DNA of 25,204 bases, from the NCBI GenBank assembly GCA_023398815.1, contig JAEWRW010000057.1, positions 1 to 25,204 on the forward strand, written 5' to 3'. This DNA is from Bacillota bacterium (GTDB lineage: Bacteria > Bacillota > Clostridia > Christensenellales > UMGS416). Of the stretch, positions 7,101 to 13,682 are shown piece by piece. A model generated the notes under the pieces. That model was not told the DNA's origin and made no database searches. It saw nothing but the letters and a program-made list of their open reading frames with translations. The position numbers and the translations under genes were made by a program. Positions within the stretch are counted from its first letter, which is position 1. Each line of letters opens with the position of its first letter.

Positions 7101-7411
7101 AGCACCGAGCGGGCGGCAGTCATGCCGATGTATTCCCGTGGGATATCCTTCCTTCCCAGTCGCTCGAACTCCGCCGCCAGGCGGTGCTCCTTGTACTCCG
7201 ACAGAGGAATCCACCGGCTGAGAAGAAGGGCCAGAGGGCGGAACACCCGGCGTTCCAGTTGTGCAATGAAGCCGGGTTTGCCGGCCCGATGCAGCAGCAC
7301 CGCGCGGGCCTGCGCCGATGGCACCAGGTGAAGGCCGAGTACCATCTGCCAGCAGCCGTAGGCCAGTAAAACGGCGGTCAGAGCGGCAAGAGCATATGCC
7401 AGCACGATCAC
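4139..7411 (-). CDS. TadC-like T2SS F-domain membrane protein fused to five CARDB repeats
   Basis: This 1,090-residue protein starts at GTG 7411, which overlaps the previous TGA (GTGA) and has AAGGAGG just upstream. Residues 1-290 look like a TadC/GspF platform protein: hydrophobic helices at about 2-28, 100-130 and 265-288, and a cytoplasmic F-domain between with ELPRMVETMNYTLAENRDLL and a basic RQREAMRQKAQKQPKR stretch. Normally such a protein ends after the last helix. Here a short linker leads into five repeats of about 110 residues (residues about 326-878), each beginning PDLTxTSLTTDKxxYxAG and ending ETNNTATxxITI, the pattern of CARDB adhesion-type beta-sandwich domains. A 210-residue C-terminal domain rich in W, Y and T follows, unrecognised. 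The fusion is one open frame with no internal stop. The repeats would face outside if the last helix exits the membrane. Probable role: surface display or adhesion coupled to the Tad-like machine. Confidence 0.85.
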   Translation of the reverse strand: MIVLAYALAALTAVLLAYGCWQMVLGLHLVPSAQARAVLLHRAGKPGFIAQLERRVFRPLALLLSRWIPLSEYKEHRLAAEFERLGRKDIPREYIGMTAARSVLLALLGLVLVPLGIPTLALLTVAVAILSYFRGVQTIHEQVAKLDHELDAELPRMVETMNYTLAENRDLLSFFERYRRVAGTTMGRELDRLIFDMRTSNHASALRSFDARLQLPQISALVAILCGVHQGVDQRTSLLMLEQDIRTRQREAMRQKAQKQPKRIKVASLILTILLILLFMVPMGVNMFAYGPDDKDVQVVTTVYEGAPYMVEVQSKALTVKTPVVPDLIVSSLTTDATSYDAGDTVTVTAVVKDQGSGDAAASTLRLSYGCTNIDKAVATVADGATKTVTFTFTAPTYSADTALTLTAITDNADVVDELVETNNTKTASITIKKAKPDLTITSLTTDKSTYKAGATVTVTAVLKNQGLAAAASSVTRLTTSPTTSTLDKSAALAVGASTTLTYTFTAPSYSSNTTMTLTALADATGLITETDETNNTATRTITINAAKPDLTITSLTTDKTTYDAGDTITITALVKNIGTAAAATNATRLTTNPTTSTMNKSGAQAIGATTTYIYTLTAPVYSADTKLILTALADAGGVVDELDETNNTATASITVRCGLPDLTVTSLTTDKASYEAGETVTVTAAVKNQGYMDAGYAVVRLTNSPSTTTQDQGVTLAKGTSTTLTYTFTAPTYLTDKSMTLTCSADATNLITELNETNNTATKTITIKALRADLTVVSSTATDWYAGMEVLVSATVQNLSAQPSSAVPVRLTVGSTVVNESIPVPGDGSNLAVFRFRVPELTGTASVIFQVDPGNIIPEINESNNLLEQSVQIIAVPAATFADPSDPNTEQYFQLHAKTLPNLPATTASNVHTWQEVRLESGSYVLHEYTARLETMLTVAPDPRVVKEEKPDTVESGFGLAITATTTLTTNYDHPEKLIPSQMNWLFFPESAYGQVSQWPLAYEGMEQTNATGSGTATTTLTWSYPVNPYSVAGSALHFTPLWTPDGDYQVLSQSFYAWSPLGQMVSYANDGATIEGDMYDRIAVVRAR
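4778..6436 (-). repeat. Five tandem CARDB-encoding repeats, about 330 bp each
   Basis: The repeats lie inside the TadC-CARDB gene. Copies 2, 3 and 4 are the most alike: they share SLTTDK, the AGxTVTVTA strand, VRLT or TRLTT, a YTxTAPxY segment, a TLTALADA-like strand and DETNNTAT. Copy 1 is close. Copy 5 (RADLTVVSSTATDWYAGMEV) is the most diverged and ends PEINESNNL. The similarity is visible at nucleotide level in copies 2-4, which favours copy-number change by recombination. Confidence 0.85.
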
Positions 7412-7695
7412 CCCACCTCCTTGGCCAGCGGTAGCCGGAACGAACCTTTGCGGGAGATGAGCATGGGATACAGGCACCCGCTGCCATCCAGCACCGTTTC
7501 CAGCGTACAGGCGTATCCACGGGTGTCGTGAATGTAGCCACCTTCGCCAGCTTGCACGGCCTGGAAGCCATCCGGCAACTCGTAGAGGCGTGCGCCGCCA
7601 CGCCAATCGGTGTCGGACACATCGGCGGCATCCAGAGTGAAGTAACGACCGTTGGTACGGGTCGCGGCCAGATACAGGGTCACGGTGTGTTTCAT
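7408..7695 (-). CDS. Unrecognised 95-residue protein in the Tad-like operon
   Basis: ATG 7695 overlaps the previous gene's TGA (ATGA) and has AAGGAGG with 7 nt spacing; the upstream extension of the frame lacks a ribosome site. The protein begins MKHTVTLYLAATRTNGRYFT and continues with ARLYELPDGFQAVQAGEGGY, DTRGYACTLETVLDGSG and RKGSFRLPLAKEVG. It looks like a compact mostly-beta soluble protein, with no membrane helix or signal peptide. I do not recognise a family. Its stop overlaps the GTG of the TadC-CARDB gene, so translation of the two is coupled. Confidence 0.7.
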   Translation of the reverse strand: MKHTVTLYLAATRTNGRYFTLDAADVSDTDWRGGARLYELPDGFQAVQAGEGGYIHDTRGYACTLETVLDGSGCLYPMLISRKGSFRLPLAKEVG

Positions 7696-7964
7696 TCGGA
7701 TTCCTCCTTCGGTTGAGTACAGGAACTGCATAGATCCTCTTCCACCCACCAACACCCTTCCGGGCAACCGTGCAGGTCAGTGCAACCGCAGACGCGACAC
7801 ATGGGTTCGTCCGTCTCCAACCACTGCCGGCCGCATTCTACCGGGTGAGGGCAGGTCATATCGTCGCAGCTGTTGTCGCAAAAAGCGTCCGTCACTCCAT
7901 GGTGAACAATCAGGTGGGCCATGCTCTCAACGGACAACCCCTGCAACCAGTCAATACGCTTCAT
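7692..7964 (-). CDS. Cys-rich, probably zinc-binding 90-residue protein
   Basis: The protein has two Cys clusters. The first, around residues 29-44, is DNSCDDMTCPHPVEC. The second, around residues 56-82, starts MCRVCGCTDLHGCPEGCWW and ends DLCSSC. The second cluster is a pattern I recall from many small phage and element proteins (CRVCGCTxxxxCPGGCxWVExxLCSxC), where it is presumed to bind zinc; no activity is established. It overlaps both neighbours by 4 nt (ATGA), so it is tightly built into the operon between the TadB-like and 95-residue genes. No signal peptide is present, suggesting a cytoplasmic location. A link to pilus assembly is by position only. Confidence 0.75.
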   Translation of the reverse strand: MKRIDWLQGLSVESMAHLIVHHGVTDAFCDNSCDDMTCPHPVECGRQWLETDEPMCRVCGCTDLHGCPEGCWWVEEDLCSSCTQPKEESE

Positions 7965-8878
7965 TTTCGTTCACGCTCCTGCTCCAGCGGCCTGTGCAGC
8001 GCAGCCACCCACAGTGCCGTCCCCAGTACCGCCGCCAACACCACAGCTACCGTGATCTTGCCGACCACGGTGGTCATGAGTGCGGCGTACCAGTCGGGCA
8101 TGAGAAGCGCCATGAGCGGGATGCAACCCAGCACAATGACCACCGTCAGAATGTAGTCACCAAAATGCTGTCGAAGCAGAGTGTCCGCTTCCATCTGGAT
8201 ACGATTGGTCTCGCCCAACCGCTCCACGATGCCAGGCAGCGCAAAGCGGAGCTGCCGGTCATCCTGGCATTGGATGAGGACGCTGCACCAGTCGCGCCAG
8301 TAACGGTTATCCATCCGGTCGCGAAGTAGATTGAGTGCCCGTTCCACTGACGAGTTAATGAACTGGGCCTCGACCATGAAGTGAGTAAAGATCTCGTCCA
8401 TTGGGGTCGGGAGTAGGGAAAGGTTGTCGGCCACAGCATCCAGAAAGTCACCACCTTGTACATAGGCGTTGGTGAGGATGCTCATGGTGGTCTCCATCTT
8501 GGCTGTCAGTGCTCGGTTGTAGTCCCCAGTGCGCATGGCAATGGCGGCCAGGGGCAGCAGGGCATGCCCACCGGCCAGTACCGCGGCGGCCAGTGGGTTG
8601 TTGAGTGCCAGGCCAATGAGCAGACCTGCACTACCCAAGCCCGCCGACGCAACGGCGTACCTCTTTGTCTGTCCGGCCATGCCGGCCCCTTCCAGCATGT
8701 GCCCAGCGGCTGTGATCTGCCGCTGCAGCCAGTGAGGCCGCTTGCCGGTCAGCTTGCGGATACGCTCCCGGTGCCGGTATCGTTCCAGCAGTGGCCGAAA
8801 CACCTCACCCGGTGGTACCCGGAGCAACAGAAAAAGCCCCACTGTAAGCAGCAGGGCCGATATGAGTTTGAGTGTCAT
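7961..8878 (-). CDS. TadB-like T2SS F-domain inner-membrane platform protein
   Basis: The 305-residue protein has an N-terminal helix (MTLKLISALLLTVGLFLLL), two helices around residues 75-115, and two near the C-terminus (about 243-265 and 270-295). Between them is a soluble helical F-domain with KMETTMSILTNAYVQGGDF, residues ending DNLSLLP, and RFALPGIVERLGETNRIQME. This is the TadB/GspF arrangement, in which the cytoplasmic loop contacts the CpaF ATPase at the base of the pilus. ATG 8878 is used because GAAGGAG lies 8 nt before it; the longer frame start has no site. It follows the two-helix membrane protein by 19 nt and overlaps the Cys-rich gene by 4 nt. Confidence 0.83.
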   Translation of the reverse strand: MTLKLISALLLTVGLFLLLRVPPGEVFRPLLERYRHRERIRKLTGKRPHWLQRQITAAGHMLEGAGMAGQTKRYAVASAGLGSAGLLIGLALNNPLAAAVLAGGHALLPLAAIAMRTGDYNRALTAKMETTMSILTNAYVQGGDFLDAVADNLSLLPTPMDEIFTHFMVEAQFINSSVERALNLLRDRMDNRYWRDWCSVLIQCQDDRQLRFALPGIVERLGETNRIQMEADTLLRQHFGDYILTVVIVLGCIPLMALLMPDWYAALMTTVVGKITVAVVLAAVLGTALWVAALHRPLEQERERK

Positions 8879-8897
8879 CGTTATGCTCCTTCTTGCC

Positions 8898-9482
8898 TTA
8901 TTGCGTATCGTCGAGAGGTATGGATGCAATCGTTCCGGTTGGGACGGCCACGTAATACCTGATGTTGTACTTCCGATCCGTTAAGGAAGAGAGTAATCCA
9001 CGGTTTGGGTAGGTCACGTACTGCGTGGTGAGTTGAGCGAGTGATGCATTGGTCTGGGTGAGGTAGGTGTCCTCCTCTGATAGCAGCATTTCCTGCATTC
9101 CGTTCTTTCCTTGAACACGAAGGCGGTAGAACAAGGTGTCTCTGTCGAACTCTGGGTAGACGTAGAAACGTGATGTGGATTCCTCACCCTGTGGCCACAG
9201 CACCATCTCCGTTGTCTCGGTGTGCTTTGCAGGGTCGCCGTCATAAGCGCCCGAAAGAGAATTAAAGAATGTCGCAAAAGGCATGCAAAAGAAAATCAGC
9301 ACCAGAGTGACCGTAATGATGTCTGTCACGATTTCGCCAACCCTTATGGCCATCGATGAGAAGAAGCTCGCAATGGATTGGCCAATCAAAATGACAAACA
9401 CCAGCGCAATCCAGGGACACAGAATAAGTAAAGCTGTAACCGATGGATCTGGTTCAACAAATGAGGAAAGCCAGGCGATCAT
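8898..9482 (-). CDS. Unrecognised two-helix membrane protein in the Tad-like operon
   Basis: The 194-residue protein has two strongly hydrophobic segments at about residues 16-45 and 50-73, then a polar domain of about 120 residues that is probably extracytoplasmic. The polar domain contains SRFYVYPEFDRDTLFYRLRV and RKYNIRYYVAVPTG and ends in DDTQ. It lacks a Flp or TadE prepilin leader (no short basic leader with a G/xxxxE cleavage site), so it is not an evident pilin. ATG 9482 overlaps the TGA of cpaF. Its place, between cpaF and tadB, suggests an assembly or anchoring subunit, but I know no named family for it. Confidence 0.75.
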   Translation of the reverse strand: MIAWLSSFVEPDPSVTALLILCPWIALVFVILIGQSIASFFSSMAIRVGEIVTDIITVTLVLIFFCMPFATFFNSLSGAYDGDPAKHTETTEMVLWPQGEESTSRFYVYPEFDRDTLFYRLRVQGKNGMQEMLLSEEDTYLTQTNASLAQLTTQYVTYPNRGLLSSLTDRKYNIRYYVAVPTGTIASIPLDDTQ

Positions 9483-10843
9483 CTCTGCCTCCTTCCCGCC
9501 GTTGGCTTCGGCGCGGCAAGTAGTTTCTCCAGACGTTCCACCGGCGCGTCGTTCTCCAGCAGCGTATCAGCCAGCTCGGTCGAAATGCCGCCGACCATCT
9601 CATAGGCTGTGCCTGTCCATCGGAAGATCGTGTTCACCTCCACTTTGCCTTCCCAGCTCCCGGTAGCTTCTACGATTTCCTGCATGCGTCGGCTGCTGTC
9701 CGGCAGCTGCTTGCAGAACACCATGATAGGGAACGCCTCGACGATGAGCCCCAGCAGAATGTGGCTGGGGATGGGCGTTTCGGCCATCTGGCACATGGTG
9801 AGGATGCGGCCGTAGGCTTTTTCCGCTGAGTTAGCATGCAGGCTCGTCACCACCGTATGCCCGGTGCGGGCCGCTTCCTGGGCGACCATGGCCTCCTTAC
9901 CGCGCATTTCCGCCGGTACGATCACGTCCGGGTGAAACCGCAGCGCATGCCGCAAGGCCTTGGTGAAGTCCACGTCAGCACCTTCCACACCCGACTGGCG
10001 GGTGCACATCTGGATGATGCGGTTCTGCACCTTGCCAGTCTCATCGGTCTGCACCAGGTCAAGCTCCCGCGTCTCCTCAATGGAGAAGATGCGCTTGTCG
10101 TTGCAGATCTCACCCAGCAGCCACGATATGTTGGTGGTTTTTCCGCTGGATGTCTTGCCTGCGAAGCCCACCGACACACCGTAGTTGACGCAGAGCGCCA
10201 GGAAGTCGAGCATTTCCGGCGACGCGGTTTGCCAGCGCAGCAGCTGCTCCCGATCAACCTTGGCCAGCCGCTGGCGGCGCAGGCTGAACACCGCACCGAC
10301 GTCAGAATCGACCAGTGGCGGGATCATGGCAGAGATGCGTACCCCGCGGGTCAGGTAGCTGTCCACAACCGGGCTGGTGTTGTCCAGAATGAGGCCGCCC
10401 AGCCGGGCCATCTTGCGGATGGTGTCCACGGCACGGCGTGGGTCGGCAAAGCGCTCGTCCAGCTTCCGCATGCCGTCTGCCGTGACAACCTCGATGTCGT
10501 TCCAGGCATTGCCGTTGACCTCCTCAATCTCCGGGTCGTGGATGTAGCGGTCGAGGAAACCAAATCCGGCCATGTCGCCGTAAATGCGGTTGGCCAGCTC
10601 ATCCAGGCTGAGGCCAGGCAGATACAGGTGTTTGCGGGCGACGAAGTCGGTGATCTGCTGGTGTAGGGTCTGGGAGCTCTGGCTGTCAGAGAGCGCGGCC
10701 GCCAGCTCTTCGGCGTGTTCCTCGCTGATGTGCTTGCGCACCTTCTCCAGCATTTCGTCGTAGCCGTTGTGCTCAATGGCAGGCTGGGGATCATTCTGCT
10801 GTGCCTGGCGTTCGTAGGCCAGGCTGCGCAGGGTATCACTCAC
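9479..10843 (-). CDS. cpaF: CpaF/TadA-type secretion ATPase
   Basis: This 454-residue hexameric-type ATPase powers pilus or secretion assembly in Tad systems. The all-helical N-terminal region covers about residues 1-80; the N-terminal ATPase subdomain includes FGFLDRYIHDPEIEEVNGN. Walker A is GFAGKTSSGKTT (residues 226-237, more usually GGTGSGKTT), the Asp box is IFSIEETRELDL (252-263), the Walker B region is HPDVIVPAEMRGKEA (304-318) and the His box is GHTVVTSLHANSA (328-340). Length is in the normal range for CpaF. The gene starts with GTG at 10,843, overlapping the TGA of the cpaE-like gene, with GGAGGTG upstream. GSP-E/VirB11-type ATPases are related, but the neighbours make CpaF the best call. 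Confidence 0.93.
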   Translation of the reverse strand: MSDTLRSLAYERQAQQNDPQPAIEHNGYDEMLEKVRKHISEEHAEELAAALSDSQSSQTLHQQITDFVARKHLYLPGLSLDELANRIYGDMAGFGFLDRYIHDPEIEEVNGNAWNDIEVVTADGMRKLDERFADPRRAVDTIRKMARLGGLILDNTSPVVDSYLTRGVRISAMIPPLVDSDVGAVFSLRRQRLAKVDREQLLRWQTASPEMLDFLALCVNYGVSVGFAGKTSSGKTTNISWLLGEICNDKRIFSIEETRELDLVQTDETGKVQNRIIQMCTRQSGVEGADVDFTKALRHALRFHPDVIVPAEMRGKEAMVAQEAARTGHTVVTSLHANSAEKAYGRILTMCQMAETPIPSHILLGLIVEAFPIMVFCKQLPDSSRRMQEIVEATGSWEGKVEVNTIFRWTGTAYEMVGGISTELADTLLENDAPVERLEKLLAAPKPTAGRRQR

Positions 10844-11595
10844 GATGTTTCACCTCCGTTGGTTGTCAGCTTCCGATGCAGTTCATTCACCAGCCGGTTC
10901 CATGCTCGCCCATTGCCAGTGCTTTGGATGGTCGTCTCGCCACCGGTGTGCAGGGCGTCGATCTCACGGCTGTAGGGCAGCACCGGAATGGTGGCCTTGC
11001 TGGGCCAGAGCCCCGACGCTTTGAGCGTGGCGTCCACATCCTGGTACGGCCGCACCCGGGACAGCACCGGAAGCACCTTGGCCGTAGCGTTGGTGCGCTC
11101 CAGCAGCGGCTGCACCGCTTCCCACCAGCACACGCCTTGCGGGTCGGCGGCGAAGGGCAGCAGCAGGGTGTCGGCCATCTGCAGTGCCACCATGAGGAAC
11201 GGGTCGGTGCGCTGACCGGACACGTCCAGCACGATGTGATCCACATGGCTGAGGCTGGCCACGAATCGTCCGGCAGCCTCGTGGGCCGACAACCCCAGCT
11301 CGTAGGCCAGCAGGTCGTCACCGGCAGCAAGGCCGGCCACGAACAACGTGCCCACCTTGGGATGCTGCCGTAGGTACAGTGCGGGCTCCTGTGTCCCCAC
11401 GCCGGACAGCACCCGGCCCAGCGACGCCTCCGGGGGATGGGAGACCAGGGGCAGCCGCACCGGTAGAGTCGGCTGGGTCAGATCAGTGTCGATGAGGGCG
11501 ACCAGTGAACGGCTACCATTCGTCAGCCGCTGAGCCAGCGCGTCGGCCAATGTGCTCTTGCCGGTTCCATCCCTTCCCCATATGGCGACGATCAT
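10840..11595 (-). CDS. cpaE: CpaE/MinD-like P-loop ATPase with an altered Walker A
   Basis: The 251-residue protein has the ParA/MinD fold order: MIVAIWGRDGTGKSTLADAL at the N-terminus, VALIDTDLTQPTLPVRL around residues 32-48, HIVLDVSGQRTD near residues 118-129 (the second Asp motif), and a C-terminal part ending GGETS. The signature Lys of the deviant Walker A (KGGxGKS) is Arg here, RDGTGKS, while the second GKS Lys remains, so nucleotide binding is likely but MinD-type dimer-dependent hydrolysis may be weak. There is no N-terminal receiver-like domain as in Caulobacter CpaE. In Tad systems CpaE helps localise the pilus machine. It overlaps cpaB and cpaF by 4 nt at either side. Confidence 0.82.
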   Translation of the reverse strand: MIVAIWGRDGTGKSTLADALAQRLTNGSRSLVALIDTDLTQPTLPVRLPLVSHPPEASLGRVLSGVGTQEPALYLRQHPKVGTLFVAGLAAGDDLLAYELGLSAHEAAGRFVASLSHVDHIVLDVSGQRTDPFLMVALQMADTLLLPFAADPQGVCWWEAVQPLLERTNATAKVLPVLSRVRPYQDVDATLKASGLWPSKATIPVLPYSREIDALHTGGETTIQSTGNGRAWNRLVNELHRKLTTNGGETS

Positions 11596-12416
11596 CTCGC
11601 CACCTCCCCGGTCAGCACCCGGCGGTCATCCGAGAGCACTCCGGCGGCGTCAGCATGGCGGGCCACCAGCACCAGGTGCAAGCCACCGGCACGATCCAGC
11701 TCCACCAGTGCCTGGGCTTGCTCGGCGGTGGCGTAGAGCGACACCACGGCGGGCAAGCGGTTGTCCTCATCACCGGGCATGGCCAACACCTGCGGCTCTG
11801 AGCCATCCGATGCAGCGACTGCGCAGACCTCGATGATGGCCAGCGGGTTTTCCGCCTCCGTGGCGGTGGGTGCCGGGGTGGCCGTTGCTGTGGGGGTGGG
11901 GCTGCTGGTTGTTGTGGTCGTCGATGCGGCAGGCTGGGCACCCAGCGTTCCGACCTTGGTGCTGTCCTCACTCGGTGCACCAGAGAGGACGGCTACGATG
12001 TCGCCGGGCTCGATCTGCCCAGCCACGCTGGATGCCAGAGTGGGCAGTGTGACGGTGACCACCTGCAGGCCCTTGGCAGCCGCGGCGGCCAGCTTGTCCT
12101 CTCCAACCGCAGCGGTTGTGGTCTTGGCTTCGGTCAGCAGGTCACCGACGTACAACCGGCTGGCAGCCATCCTACCTTCCAGTTGGGCGGCGTCGGTCAG
12201 GGCGTCCTTGGGCAGGCTGTCCTTGCTGACCGTGGTGGACTCCACCTGTTGAGCGGTGAGCAGTGTTCCGGCATCCACGTTCTGCTTGAGCCGCAGCGCC
12301 TTGACCTGGGGGGAACCGGCTGGTGAAGTGAGCAGAGGGCTGAGGACGAGCGCGACGAGCAATCCCAGTGCGATGCACAGGATGCCGATCACGGTCTTGT
12401 TGTGAAAGAGTTTCAT
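11592..12416 (-). CDS. cpaB: CpaB/RcpC-type SAF-domain pilus assembly protein
   Basis: The 274-residue protein begins with a short basic segment and a membrane helix (about residues 8-28). A SAF domain follows at about 36-100, with LRLKQNVDAGTLLTAQQVES and later AASRLYVGDLLTEAK, and then a CpaB core with GLQVVTVTLPTLASSVAGQI and EPGDIVAVLSG. A Ser/Thr/Pro-rich linker lies at about 163-190. CpaB/RcpC proteins sit outside the membrane and support the Flp pilus or its channel. ATG 12,416 has AAGGAGG 8 nt upstream. It is the first gene of the operon, after two terminators that end the parAB unit, so the operon promoter should lie in 12,417-12,525; I could not fix its boxes. Confidence 0.87.
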   Translation of the reverse strand: MKLFHNKTVIGILCIALGLLVALVLSPLLTSPAGSPQVKALRLKQNVDAGTLLTAQQVESTTVSKDSLPKDALTDAAQLEGRMAASRLYVGDLLTEAKTTTAAVGEDKLAAAAAKGLQVVTVTLPTLASSVAGQIEPGDIVAVLSGAPSEDSTKVGTLGAQPAASTTTTTSSPTPTATATPAPTATEAENPLAIIEVCAVAASDGSEPQVLAMPGDEDNRLPAVVSLYATAEQAQALVELDRAGGLHLVLVARHADAAGVLSDDRRVLTGEVAR

Positions 12417-12524
12417 GTGGGAAACCTCCTTGTGTTGGGTTTTCTGCTACAGCCGGTTTTAGCGCTATCTTCCCTTCCCAGCCGGTATATTTTAACGGGG
12501 TGGGTGGAGGGAGGGGTGAAAACA
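12417..12524 (-). other. Leader region of the Tad-like operon
   Basis: No gene is seen here. It holds the cpaB ribosome site (AAGGAGG near 12,425-12,431) and an AT-rich spot around 12,485-12,496 (minus strand GTTAAAATATA) that could be a -10 region, but no convincing -35 box is present. Confidence 0.35.
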
Positions 12525-12552
12525 CAAAAAAACGGCCGAAAAGCGGCCAAAA
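12525..12552 (-). terminator. Second of two tandem terminators after parB
   Basis: On the minus strand GGCCG and CGGCC pair across a CTTTT loop and are followed by GTTTTTTT. With the first terminator it isolates the parAB unit from the Tad-like operon. Confidence 0.75.
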
Positions 12553-12611
12553 TGTGGGGTTTTGGGCAGGGAATCGGGTGATTTTCAGTCCGAATTTTTG
12601 ATTCCAGACAA

Positions 12612-12640
12612 CAAAAAAACACCCCAAAGACGGGTGTCGT
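12612..12640 (-). terminator. First of two tandem terminators after parB
   Basis: On the minus strand ACACCC pairs with GGGTGT across a 7-nt loop, directly followed by TTTTTTT. It lies about 55 nt after the parB stop. Confidence 0.78.
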
Positions 12641-12691
12641 GTGAGTGATTTTATCTGCTTTGTGGTGTAACTTGGACGTTCCCGACCGGTT

Positions 12692-13624
12692 TCAACGGGC
12701 TTCTTTCTCGTGATTCCGGCTGCGGTACCAGTGCTCCAGCAGCTTTTCAATGAGCTCTGTGGTCTGTTCGGTGGTGAAATCCTTGGGAATATAGCGGCTG
12801 ATTTTGTCGCTCTTGAGAACGAGTTGGCGCTGTTGAGGCTTCTCTATCGTGAGCAGAGCATGGACGGTTTTCCAGTTTAGCTCCGCTTCTTTGCTCAGTC
12901 GGCGGAGCTCATTAGCTTGTGAAACAGATGGCGTAACCGCTTCTCTGTCCATAATCTCCTTGACCAGCTCCTGCTCTTGCTCTGGTAAATAGGAGAGGGA
13001 GACAGCAGAAACAAGGCCCAGTTGATCCCCATCCACCCTGTCCAACAGGTCGGGAGTGAGGTAGGTAAGGCGGATATAGCGTTCGACTTGCTTTGCAGAT
13101 TCCCGGTTGCTTTGCGCCAAAACATCGCGTGATTTCATCCCTGTCAACTTGTGGTCATTTTGGCCACAAGTTAAATCTGTCCGCTTTCCCTGGCTTTTCA
13201 GGGCCTCATACTTCATCTTGTAGGAGAATGCTTTCTCACTAGGAAGTATGGTTTCGCGGTTTTGCAGGTTGTCGTCCACCATGATAATGGTGGCTTCTGC
13301 GTCGCTCAGATCACTAACAAAGGCCTTGATGTCGGTCAACATGGCCTTTCGGCATGCTCTGACTCGGTTGTGACCGGAGATGATTTCATAACCACCCTCG
13401 GCGCGGGGACGGATGCGGATAGGGTTTGTCACGCCATGGTCGAGGATACTAGCCACCATGTCGTCCATCTTGGCTGGCGGGTATTCCTTGAAGGGATGAT
13501 TAGGGAAGTCATATAGTTCGCTGAGTGAGATTCGCTGTGTCACCTCAACATCCGGGTCAGTTGGGGTAAACAGATCGTCGTAAGTCCTGAGCTTGATATC
13601 TCCTGCTTTTGCACGTTCAGCCAC
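12692..13624 (-). CDS. parB: ParB-family partition protein
   Basis: The 310-residue protein has the N-terminal ParB/Srx-like fold at about residues 30-125: ISLSELYDFPNHPFKEY, then the box II equivalent GGYEIISGHNRVRACRKA. The classic GERRxRA is GHNRVRA here, as is common in plasmid and element ParB proteins. A helix-turn-helix region follows at about 150-200 (SRDVLAQSNRESAKQVERYI), with a basic C-terminus. In the family, ParB binds parS, clamps DNA using CTP, and works with ParA to partition or maintain the replicon. Start GTG 13,624 has AAGGAGG 7 nt upstream. It follows parA by 58 nt and ends before two tandem terminators. A partition pair suggests the element has a replicative, plasmid-like stage. 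Confidence 0.92.
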   Translation of the reverse strand: MAERAKAGDIKLRTYDDLFTPTDPDVEVTQRISLSELYDFPNHPFKEYPPAKMDDMVASILDHGVTNPIRIRPRAEGGYEIISGHNRVRACRKAMLTDIKAFVSDLSDAEATIIMVDDNLQNRETILPSEKAFSYKMKYEALKSQGKRTDLTCGQNDHKLTGMKSRDVLAQSNRESAKQVERYIRLTYLTPDLLDRVDGDQLGLVSAVSLSYLPEQEQELVKEIMDREAVTPSVSQANELRRLSKEAELNWKTVHALLTIEKPQQRQLVLKSDKISRYIPKDFTTEQTTELIEKLLEHWYRSRNHEKEAR

Positions 13625-13682
13625 CGTTAATCCTCCTTATACAATACTGAATGGTATCGATGCTGATATGGCCAGCACTTGC

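Noticed and set aside
7412..7606. N-terminal extension of the TadC-CARDB frame to 7606
   Set aside because: The extra 65 residues are R/W/H/P-rich shadow of the 95-residue gene, and GTG 7411 has an AAGGAGG site and GTGA overlap.
12172..12750. Minus-strand open frame of 192 codons between cpaB and parB
   Set aside because: It runs through two terminators and out of frame into cpaB, and its composition is not protein-like.
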